Shown: piece after piece, positions 45,391-52,963 of the stretch | How the letters are laid out: each line of letters starts with the position of its first letter | Numbering within the stretch: position 1 is the first letter of the stretch | Origin: an uncultured bacterium | GTDB taxonomy: Bacteria; Bacteroidota; Bacteroidia; Bacteroidales; Bacteroidaceae | Direction of reading: 5' to 3' | NCBI GenBank assembly: GCA_905215555.1 | Contig: CAJMQU010000018.1 | Span: 16,548 to 80,547 of the forward strand | DNA length: 64,000 nucleotides | Translations under genes and position numbers: made by a program | Notes under the pieces: model-generated | The model's database searches: none | What the model was told of the DNA's origin: nothing | What the model saw: the letters and a program-made list of their open reading frames with translations, nothing else

Positions 45391-46509
45391 ATGAAAATTG
45401 CTATTGAAGCCCAACGTATTTTTCGACGTGACAAGCATGGAATGGATTTTGTCGCATTAGAAGTCATCCGTGAATTACAAAAGCGAAATGATGATAATGA
45501 ATATTATATCATTGTTGCTCCTGGCGAAGATCGCTGTTTAAAGGAAAGTAAGAATACCTTCATTGTTGAGGTGAAATGTCCTACTTATCCACTTTGGGAG
45601 CAAATAGCATTACCACTTACAGTAAAGCGATTAGGTGTTGACATACTACACTGTACTTCAAATACTGCCCCTCTATGGTGCCCTGTTCCCTTAGTATTAA
45701 CTTTGCATGACATTATCTATATGGAGCCTCGTCAACACCGTAGTCATTCGCTTTATCAAGAAATGGGGTGGTATTATCGGCGACTAATAGTTCCACGTAT
45801 ATTAAAAAAGTGCAGAAAAATCATTACTGTTTCTAATTTTGAGTGCGATCGCATCCGTGAAACCTTACATATTGCTCCTGAATTGATAATAGCTGTATAT
45901 AACGGATATAGTCCTCATTTCCATGAACAAGCTGTAGATACAAGTATCGTGCAAAAATATACATCTGAAAAGCAATTTATTTTTTTTCTAGGTAATACAG
46001 ACCCTAAAAAAAATGCAGCGCGTACACTAAAAGCCTATAGCCTTTATTTACAACGATCAGCCATAAAACGTCCTCTATTAATTGCTGATCTCAAAGAGGA
46101 ATATATTGATTTCCTTCTGCAACAAGAAAAAATTACAGATATAAAAAGCAATCTTTATTATCCAGGTTATATTGCCAACAAAGATTTGGCAACCCTCTAT
46201 AATGCCTCATTTGCCTTTTTATACCCCTCATTACGAGAAAGTTTCGGTATACCAATGTTGGAAGCAATGGCATGTGGAACTCCAGTGATAACAAGTCATA
46301 CTTCTGCTATGCCAGAAGTAGCTGGCAAAGGAAGTATTCTTATTAACCCATACAAACCAGAAGAAATTGCTAATGCATTATTGCAGTTGGAAATGCATGA
46401 TAGTTTCTATAAACAACAAAAAGCATATGGATTAGAGCGAGTAAAACAATTCTCATGGGAACAAACTTGCGAAAAATATATGGACATATATAAAGCAATA
46501 ACACAATAG
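45391..46509 (+). CDS. Glycosyltransferase family 4-type
   Basis: A 372-residue GT-B transferase that adds a sugar from a nucleotide donor to the EPS unit. The C-terminal donor-binding domain has the E-x7-E-type motif in ESFGIPMLEAMACGTPVI. The N-terminal domain holds HCTSNTAPLWCP and LTLHDIIY. The donor and linkage cannot be read from sequence. It follows the previous gene by 11 bases. Confidence 0.9.
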   Translation: MKIAIEAQRIFRRDKHGMDFVALEVIRELQKRNDDNEYYIIVAPGEDRCLKESKNTFIVEVKCPTYPLWEQIALPLTVKRLGVDILHCTSNTAPLWCPVPLVLTLHDIIYMEPRQHRSHSLYQEMGWYYRRLIVPRILKKCRKIITVSNFECDRIRETLHIAPELIIAVYNGYSPHFHEQAVDTSIVQKYTSEKQFIFFLGNTDPKKNAARTLKAYSLYLQRSAIKRPLLIADLKEEYIDFLLQQEKITDIKSNLYYPGYIANKDLATLYNASFAFLYPSLRESFGIPMLEAMACGTPVITSHTSAMPEVAGKGSILINPYKPEEIANALLQLEMHDSFYKQQKAYGLERVKQFSWEQTCEKYMDIYKAITQ

Positions 46510-46515
46510 AAGCTT

Positions 46516-47703
46516 ATGATTACTGAAAGAGATTTTGTTTTTACAGGAATGCAACCGTGGGATATTTCCATAGGTTCTAATGCAAAAGACATTGCATTAG
46601 AAGTATCTAAAAATAATCGTGTACTTTATATCAATACACCATTGGATAAAAAAACTCTATGGAAAGGAGAAAACACTATTGAATTCCAACAACGTAAAAA
46701 TGTTATCAATGGAAAATCAAAAACGCTACGTCAAATAAATCAAAATCTATGGGTTTTAGATTATCCATTCAGTATACTCCCTATCAATTTCCTACCAGAT
46801 GGTGTACTATTTGATTTCTTCAATCGAAGAAACAATAAGAAAATGTACAAATTCGTTCGTAAAATATTAAAGGAAATAAAGTTTGAAAAATATATTCTTT
46901 TTATTGACAATGATATTTATCGCAGTTTCTATGCTCCTGATTTTTTGCATCCTACACTTTCCATATATTATCGTCGGGATAATATGAAAAGTTTTTTCTG
47001 GCAAAAACACGCTCCACGTTTAGAACCTTTATTATGGCAGAAGAGTGATCTTATTGTGGCAAACTCTCCTCAATTAGCCGAAGCTGCAAAAACAAATAAT
47101 ATTCACAGCTATGATATAGGACAAGGAGTTGATTTAACAAATTATAGAACAGATAGAGTATATCCAGTTCCAGAAGATATAAAAAATATTCCAAAACCAA
47201 TAATTGGATATGTAGGTTGGGTTACCTCCCGCAGGCTAGATGCAGATTTATTATATAATATTGCAAATAGTTGCAAGGACTATTCATTTGTCATAGTAGG
47301 CGGAGAAGATGAAATGTTCAGAAAGCACGAACTTCATATGCTCAATAATGTTCACTTCCTAGGCCCCAAAGAGCAATCTGAAACAATAGCTTACATTGCA
47401 CATTTTGATGTTTGCATCAATCCACAAAAAATCAATGAGATTACTATTGGTAATTACCCGCGTAAAGTTGATGAATATTTAGCATTAGGTAAACCTGTCG
47501 TAGCAACTAAAACCCAAACAATGGAAATTTTTGCAGATTATGTATGGAACTGCATTGGTGTAGAAGAGTATATACTAGGAATAAAAGAATCATTACAGCA
47601 GAACTCCCCACAAGTAATTAATGAACGAATTTTATTTGCGCATACTCATACATGGAGTAATTCTGTAAACAAATTGTATAATTGTATTAAAAACGTAAAA
47701 TAA
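46516..47703 (+). CDS. Glycosyltransferase (GT-B type)
   Basis: A 395-residue cytoplasmic transferase. The Rossmann-like C-terminal half has IIGYVGWVTSRRLDADLLY, FVIVGGEDEMF and DEYLALGKPVVATKT, as in GT4-type enzymes that use nucleotide sugars. The N-terminal half carries YYRRDNMKSF and IVANSPQLAEAA. The donor is unknown. It sits between a GT4 and an acetyltransferase gene with gaps of 6 and 9 bases. Confidence 0.88.
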   Translation: MITERDFVFTGMQPWDISIGSNAKDIALEVSKNNRVLYINTPLDKKTLWKGENTIEFQQRKNVINGKSKTLRQINQNLWVLDYPFSILPINFLPDGVLFDFFNRRNNKKMYKFVRKILKEIKFEKYILFIDNDIYRSFYAPDFLHPTLSIYYRRDNMKSFFWQKHAPRLEPLLWQKSDLIVANSPQLAEAAKTNNIHSYDIGQGVDLTNYRTDRVYPVPEDIKNIPKPIIGYVGWVTSRRLDADLLYNIANSCKDYSFVIVGGEDEMFRKHELHMLNNVHFLGPKEQSETIAYIAHFDVCINPQKINEITIGNYPRKVDEYLALGKPVVATKTQTMEIFADYVWNCIGVEEYILGIKESLQQNSPQVINERILFAHTHTWSNSVNKLYNCIKNVK

Positions 47704-47712
47704 GAGAAAAAC

Positions 47713-48321
47713 ATGCTTGAAAAATATCCTAAATTAAAAGGAATCCTACACTATTTATTAGTACATCCTTATACCTCACGTCCACGTTGGTGGGCAAGAA
47801 CCTTCTTAATACCATTTGTGATAAAAAGAGGTAAAGGTTCTATAATTAGAAGAAAAGCTCGTTTAGACATTATTCCGTCTAAAAAAATTAAATTAGGTAT
47901 TAAAAGTGTCATCGAGGATTATGCGATTATAAATAATGGTATGGGAGATATACTCATAGGTGATTATACTCATGTTACCTCACGAGTCAAGTTAGTTGGA
48001 CCTGTTATTCTAGGTAATTATGTTACAATAGGAAGTGGAGCACAAATCACAGGCCTAACACACAATTACCTTGATATTAATAAACCTATATCTCAACAAG
48101 GCGTCACCCCAAACCAAACTATAATTAAAGATGATGTATGGATTGGCGGTAATTCTTGCATAAACCAAGGAATAACTATAGGTACACACTGTATCATAGC
48201 CTCTGGCAGTGTAGTAACTAAAGACGTTCCACCATACTCTGTTGTAGGGGGTAATCCTGCACGAATATTACGGCAATATGATTTTAAAAAGCAAGAATGG
48301 GTTAAAATTAACAAATCATGA
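47713..48321 (+). CDS. Hexapeptide-repeat acyltransferase
   Basis: A 202-residue left-handed beta-helix transferase, most likely O-acetylating a sugar of the EPS. Isoleucine/valine-led hexapeptides run from about residue 50 to 185, with the catalytic-type histidine in GLTHNYLDINKPI and the usual DDVWIGGNSCINQGITIG, VVGGNPARILR end. The start of the next gene overlaps the stop by four bases, so the two are probably co-translated. Confidence 0.9.
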   Translation: MLEKYPKLKGILHYLLVHPYTSRPRWWARTFLIPFVIKRGKGSIIRRKARLDIIPSKKIKLGIKSVIEDYAIINNGMGDILIGDYTHVTSRVKLVGPVILGNYVTIGSGAQITGLTHNYLDINKPISQQGVTPNQTIIKDDVWIGGNSCINQGITIGTHCIIASGSVVTKDVPPYSVVGGNPARILRQYDFKKQEWVKINKS

Positions 48322-49097
48322 AAATACGTACTCCATACACTAGACATGATTTACAAATAAGTAAAAAAGATAACGTAGTAGAAGTCGGTTCAGGCCATAA
48401 TCCTTTTTATAGAGCTAATGTTATTGTTGAAAAATTTATTGACAATAATTATCATCGGAGTGGAGATATAAAAATATACCCTCATCAAAGATTCGTTAAT
48501 GCCGATGGTGAGAATCTTCCTTTTAAAGATAAAGAATTCGATTACATTATATGTAATCAAGTTCTGGAGCATTCAGAAAATCCGGTGCAGTTTATAAATG
48601 AACATTGTCGTGTGGCTAAACGTGGATACATAGAAACCCCAAGTCTATTAGGGGAATTTCTTTTCCCGAAAAAGTCACACAGGTGGGCTATATTAGCGAT
48701 TGACAACAAATTAGTACTTTTTGACAAATCTCAGATGCCGGAATTCAAACTTGATTTCGGAGCTTTATTTTTAGATTATCTCCCCTATCAGTCTCTAACT
48801 TACAAAATTCTACAATTAGCAGAGCCACAATTGGCTGTCAACAGATATGAATGGAAAGATAATATCGATTTTATTGTAAATCCTACAGATGAGTATTACA
48901 AATCATTTTTTACTCAACCATGGAATAGAGAGATGGTAGAAATATTGTTTCCACATAGTAATATATCTAAAGAATTCGGGAAACTAGTAAAAGGAATATG
49001 GTATCTTATTAAATATGAAATGCGTAAATTAGCATCTCATAGAAAGCCACTCACACTAGAAGAGTATAAACAACTAAAGAACATTCCAAAACTTTGA
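48318..49097 (+). CDS. SAM-dependent methyltransferase
   Basis: A 259-residue class I methyltransferase. Motif I is VVEVGSGHNPF near residue 20, then VNADGENLPFKDKEFDYII and the motif-II-like ICNQVLEHSENP. It could methylate a sugar of the EPS or a lipid-linked intermediate, inferred from place in the locus. The C-terminal 90 residues are family-specific and not recognised. It overlaps both neighbours by four bases. Confidence 0.85.
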   Translation: MKIRTPYTRHDLQISKKDNVVEVGSGHNPFYRANVIVEKFIDNNYHRSGDIKIYPHQRFVNADGENLPFKDKEFDYIICNQVLEHSENPVQFINEHCRVAKRGYIETPSLLGEFLFPKKSHRWAILAIDNKLVLFDKSQMPEFKLDFGALFLDYLPYQSLTYKILQLAEPQLAVNRYEWKDNIDFIVNPTDEYYKSFFTQPWNREMVEILFPHSNISKEFGKLVKGIWYLIKYEMRKLASHRKPLTLEEYKQLKNIPKL

Positions 49098-49972
49098 TTA
49101 TGGTCTCCATCATAACTGTTAACTACAACGGTCTTATTGATACCTGCGAAATGATCGACTCATTTCGCAGGTATGAAATATACCCCTATGAAATCATTGT
49201 TGTGGATAATGGCTCTCGAAATTCTGAAGCTGATAAAATCAAGCTATACTACCCCGAAGTAAAAGTCGTGCAAAATACCAACACCGGATTTGCCGGAGGC
49301 AACAATGCGGGTATAAAAGTTGCTAAAGGCAACTACCTGTTTTTTCTCAACAACGATACGGTTATTAAAGGTCCAATACTTGAAACTCTGATACATCGCT
49401 TGGAGGCAGATTCAAAAAACGGGGGTGTTTCCCCCATGTTAAAATACAATTATTCACCGGATATCATACAATATGCAGGATTTACCCCATTCTCACGCAT
49501 CACGCTACGCAATGCTGCCATAGGCTTCAATGAGAAAGACCAACCTCGCTATCGAACAGCCTGTGAAACTGCATCTCTGCATGGAGCCGCCATGATGGTA
49601 CGCCGCGACGTCTTGCAACGAGCAGGCTTTATGACAGAAATCTATTTTCTCTTTTACGAAGAATTCGATTGGTCAGCTCAAATACGACGTGCCGGATATA
49701 AATTATGGTACGAACCATCAGCTATCGTATATCACAAAGAAAGCATGACTGCCAGAAAAGGAAGCTCGTTAAGAGAATTTTATCTTTCCCGTGCGCGCTT
49801 GCTCTTTGCCCGTAGAAACATATCTGGCATTGATAAATACTTATCCTGTCTCTATATATGTTTCATCGCCGCCCCTAAAAAAGCCATACTTTATTTATTA
49901 CATGGCAAGTTCAGTTTGTCCATGGCCACACTCCGTGGTACTTTTAACGGATTAATATCCAAAAAACAATGA
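49094..49972 (+). CDS. Glycosyltransferase family 2 (rhamnosyltransferase-like)
   Basis: A 292-residue GT-A transferase. SIITVNYNG opens the fold, with IIVVDNGSRN, NTGFAGGNNAGIK and the NND variant of the DxD motif in FFLNNDTVI. The domain resembles WbbL-type rhamnosyltransferases, although the real donor is unknown. It has a higher GC content than the genes before it and marks the end of the AT-rich part. It converges with the acyltransferase gene that follows. Confidence 0.9.
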   Translation: MIMVSIITVNYNGLIDTCEMIDSFRRYEIYPYEIIVVDNGSRNSEADKIKLYYPEVKVVQNTNTGFAGGNNAGIKVAKGNYLFFLNNDTVIKGPILETLIHRLEADSKNGGVSPMLKYNYSPDIIQYAGFTPFSRITLRNAAIGFNEKDQPRYRTACETASLHGAAMMVRRDVLQRAGFMTEIYFLFYEEFDWSAQIRRAGYKLWYEPSAIVYHKESMTARKGSSLREFYLSRARLLFARRNISGIDKYLSCLYICFIAAPKKAILYLLHGKFSLSMATLRGTFNGLISKKQ

Positions 49973-49983
49973 TCAAAACACTC

Positions 49984-50994
49984 TCAGTTCTTCCCAAGCA
50001 GCAATTTCCTCCCCCATTTAAACCTACTTGCCAGCATATCTACTGCTATCGGGCAAATCGTCGCTATAAATGAAGCAAACAAAAATATCAGCGTAGCAGC
50101 TTTCACCCCCAGCATTTTCAGCACAATCCGCCCTCCGGAGGTTCCGAAACCATGGAAAAGATAGATACTATACGCATAACCTCCTATCCATGTAAAAAAG
50201 CGATTATGCCATTTTAGCGCTAACAGCAAGAAAAGACAAGGTATCAATGTAACAGGATAGAACAAACGACTCAAAGAAGCACACTCAGCAGACGAAAAGT
50301 AAACAACCTGTATCAAAAAAATCCCCACCAAAGTCATTATCCACATGCCGCACTTGATGATATGCGAATGATACACCATTGATGCAAAACGAGAAGCTCC
50401 CACACCAACAAAGAAATAAGGCAACTGCCCCAACGCACCTTTAAAACTAAACAGATTGGGCAGGCTGTGCATAAAACCTTCATCATTTACCCGACTCAAC
50501 ATCACTGCAACAAAACACCACAGACACCATTCTTTGAAAGTTTCCATCCTCTTGTACCTGTCTATCACCCACTGTACCATAAAAATCAGGAAAAGTGACG
50601 GCAGATACCAATATATGGTATAAGGATAAACATAAATGCGCCACATCTGGCTAAGCTCACCTTTATTATTAGTACCCGGCATAAAATGTTGCACCAAGAA
50701 ATAAATTGTACCCACCACAGCCATCGGTACCAACAAGCGCAAGGCCTTCTTACGCGCAAACTCTGAAAAACCAACTGTATGCGAAAACGGCTTCAATGCA
50801 TAAACCCATCCGGCAATAGCTGTAAACAACGGCATCTGAATATAATCTATCCACACGTACAAATAACGTAAAGGATGAGGAAAATCAACTTTCATTCCTC
50901 CATCAGGCGCAGAGCCAATAGCGTGACCTATCACTACCAACAAGATAGCAATGCCTCGCAAAGTCTCTATAGATAAATTCTTTTGATTCTTCAT
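49984..50994 (-). CDS. Acyltransferase 3-family membrane protein
   Basis: A 336-residue inner-membrane acyltransferase with about ten spans. The opening NLSIETLRGIAILLVVIGHA with its conserved His is the family signature and begins directly at the N-terminus. It probably O-acetylates EPS sugars. I chose ATG 50994 over TTG 51006. The promoter-like box 51004-51011 would start transcription only a few bases before the ATG. Confidence 0.9.
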   Translation of the reverse strand: MKNQKNLSIETLRGIAILLVVIGHAIGSAPDGGMKVDFPHPLRYLYVWIDYIQMPLFTAIAGWVYALKPFSHTVGFSEFARKKALRLLVPMAVVGTIYFLVQHFMPGTNNKGELSQMWRIYVYPYTIYWYLPSLFLIFMVQWVIDRYKRMETFKEWCLWCFVAVMLSRVNDEGFMHSLPNLFSFKGALGQLPYFFVGVGASRFASMVYHSHIIKCGMWIMTLVGIFLIQVVYFSSAECASLSRLFYPVTLIPCLFLLLALKWHNRFFTWIGGYAYSIYLFHGFGTSGGRIVLKMLGVKAATLIFLFASFIATICPIAVDMLASRFKWGRKLLLGKN

Positions 50995-51003
50995 TGATAG
51001 CAA

Positions 51004-51011
51004 CAAAGATA
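51004..51011 (-). promoter_or_regulatory. Candidate -7 box of the acyltransferase gene
   Basis: The minus strand reads TATCTTTG. The predicted transcript start is about four bases before the ATG, so the mRNA may be leaderless or almost so. No good upstream TTTG box is visible. Confidence 0.4.
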
Positions 51012-51051
51012 ACTATTTTATCCATAATTCCTCACTTTCTCCACTTTTTCT

Positions 51052-51059
51052 TACCTTTG
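51052..51059 (+). promoter_or_regulatory. Candidate -7 box of the frameshifted small gene
   Basis: TACCTTTG matches TAnnTTTG, 30 bases before the ATG at 51089. Confidence 0.45.
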
Positions 51060-51088
51060 TCACTTTTTATTCCATTTATACAAAAATT

Positions 51089-51333
51089 ATGAAAAAAATC
51101 ATTTTAAACTGTCCATCTCCAACGGAGATAAAGTAGAAATTTTCAGTGTCCAAACCGAGACAGAACATGTGAAACTGGAATTTATCGTATTGGAACTTTT
51201 TGCCCAAGGCATAGAGCAGTTATTTAAAGACAAAGGCAACATCAGTACGCGCCTGGAACGAATGTTAGGAAACCTCCGCAAGCTCACCCAACATTTCAGA
51301 CACACTCCGCACAAAAAAGACGAACAAGACTGA
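51089..51333 (+). pseudogene. Small gene interrupted at a seven-A tract
   Basis: ATG 51089 is followed at once by seven As (51092-51098). As read, the frame stops after 15 codons at 51136. One base away, the frame from just before the tract to TGA 51333 is a coherent protein that would begin MKKNHFKLSISNGDKVEIFS and end KKDEQD, about 81 residues, with a helical middle. An eighth A, a -1 ribosomal slip on AAAAAAA, or transcript slippage would join the two. It could also be a true null allele or a sequencing error. I do not recognise the protein. Confidence 0.5.
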
Positions 51334-51644
51334 CTGACAGATGTTTGTGTATAATAATCGCAATGCGCACTTCAGCGCCAGAGCCCCTCCAAACGTTAAG
51401 GAACAATAAATCATCTCCTTTTTCAAAATGTGCGGTCTTGCCCCACTAAACCGCTTTCACAAGCATTCTGACAACGGAATAAACGGACAGACCGCACATT
51501 TTAACAGTATTATCAATGCTTATATTTGAACCCGCAAAGAGAAAACGCTACGAAAAAAACGCTGTCGCCACAACAAGCAACTCCGCTTTACGCAACCTTT
51601 TCCCACAAACAATCACAATCAATTAATAAAAAAAATAACTCAGA
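51334..51644 (+). promoter_or_regulatory. Leader region of the phage-like cassette with long inverted repeat
   Basis: No gene is visible. Perfect 14-bp arms AAAATGTGCGGTCT (51425-51438) and AGACCGCACATTTT (51489-51502) flank a 50-base spacer. A promoter-like TATATTTG at 51521-51528 follows the right arm, which overlaps the place of the upstream box. The leader to the DUF4373 start would be about 115 bases. Confidence 0.65.
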
Positions 51645-52706
51645 ATGAAAAGGAACTTTTATCTACAGCACCAGCTCATGGCCATGCACGATCCCCGAAT
51701 GCAAAAACTGTTTGACGAGGAAGGCCCCAGAGGAACAGGAACCTACTGGATCATCATCGAAAAATTATCCATGCTGCCCGACGCCAGAGCGCAACTGAAA
51801 TATCTGCGCTCTTCCACGAGCAAAAAATTGCCGATCACCTACATAGAGAAAATCATCCGCAATTTCCAACTTTTCATACTCGAAGAAGACGGGTTCTTCA
51901 GTCCCGAAGAACTGAATCCAGTGAAAAAGAAGGAGAAAAAGAAGGAGAAAAAAGCGGCCGAAAATGATAGAGCAAACACCGTTGCTAATGCGAAAAATGA
52001 CGAAAAACAGCCAAAAACAGCAGAGGAAAAAACGGAAAATACGGACGAAAAACAAGCTAACAAGCTAAAAACCAGTGCCGATAAAGAAACGCCCCGTGAA
52101 GTATTTAAAGAGAATATAAAAGATATAATAACATCATCAACAAAAGAAAAAGAAACTGCTGTTGCTGATGATGACGACGACAACGATATCAATCCTCCGG
52201 CAAACAGCCGGGATACTTCCACCGGAAGTCGGACGTCACTCACCGTCTGCGATGACTTTGGCCGACCGGAAACGCCGCCGCGCCCCGTACGTCCCTGGCA
52301 GGAAGTGGTGGACGGACTGGCCGTGAGGACGCCCTGGCTGGAAGCTGCCTGTATGCATAGCGGCTACGGGGAGCTGCTGATGCGACACATCGAGGCGGCT
52401 GTGGAGTGCTTCAAGAAGCATATCGAAATCTACGACAAATGGCACAACCTGCTGGATGAAAGCGATGTACGCCGCTATTTCGTGAACTATACAAGTCCCG
52501 GACAGCGCACCTCGCAAGCCCTGCACGCAACCCTCCTTGCACTCGACGCCAAGCAACAGGCCGCTGCGCCACCCGACCCTTACCGCTACGAACTGCGCAT
52601 TGACGGCCGGCGCACCTACCTGGGATGCCCCATCCCCGACAATGCCCCGCCCCGACCGAATGCCACGGCGTTCTGGGACGAAGCCACACAGTCGTGGAGG
52701 ACGTAA
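51645..52706 (+). CDS. DUF4373 (Lin1244/Lin1753-like) replication-type protein
   Basis: A 353-residue protein whose first 90 residues (MKRNFYLQHQLMAMHDPRMQ; TGTYWIIIEKLSMLPDA) match the phage-associated DUF4373 domain, a winged-helix-like region seen in replication-initiation proteins. A charged Lys/Glu-rich linker (about 93-200) leads to a C-terminal part with YRYELRIDGRRTYLGCPIPD. It begins a cassette with a primase-helicase, which supports a role in loading the helicase. The 22-bp repeat array copy 2 starts right after the stop. Confidence 0.85.
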   Translation: MKRNFYLQHQLMAMHDPRMQKLFDEEGPRGTGTYWIIIEKLSMLPDARAQLKYLRSSTSKKLPITYIEKIIRNFQLFILEEDGFFSPEELNPVKKKEKKKEKKAAENDRANTVANAKNDEKQPKTAEEKTENTDEKQANKLKTSADKETPREVFKENIKDIITSSTKEKETAVADDDDDNDINPPANSRDTSTGSRTSLTVCDDFGRPETPPRPVRPWQEVVDGLAVRTPWLEAACMHSGYGELLMRHIEAAVECFKKHIEIYDKWHNLLDESDVRRYFVNYTSPGQRTSQALHATLLALDAKQQAAAPPDPYRYELRIDGRRTYLGCPIPDNAPPRPNATAFWDEATQSWRT

Positions 52707-52740
52707 TAGCCCCCACCTGAGCAAGGACTTGAGCAAGGCA

Positions 52741-52907
52741 AATGCCACACCTCAGCAAGCCAAATGCCACACCTCAGCAAGCCGAATGCCGCACCTCAGC
52801 AAGCCGAATGCCACACCTCAGCAAGCCGAATGCCACACCTCACACACATCCAAGTGTGGCATTCGCCCCCACGAAATGTGGCATTGCAGACGCTGATGTG
52901 TGGCATT
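52741..52907. repeat. Inverted array of 22-bp repeats, copy 2
   Basis: AATGCCACAC-type cores start at 52741, 52763, 52785, 52807 and 52829, exactly 22 apart. The reverse complement starts at 52854, 52876 and 52898, again 22 apart. The change of direction takes 25 bases between core starts, the same as in copy 1 (9229 to 9254). A 12-bp central stem pairs 52827-52838 with 52854-52865. One degenerate unit may precede the array near 52711. Confidence 0.95.
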
Positions 52908-52963
52908 CAAAAACGATTCAAAACAACAATTTCAGAAAACGATTCAAAAACACCCCTGCGTGA

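Noticed and set aside
51425..51502. Invertible capsule promoter of the Mpi type
   Set aside because: The arms do not resemble the known Mpi recombination site as I recall it and the spacer has no TAnnTTTG box in either direction; kept only as an inverted repeat.
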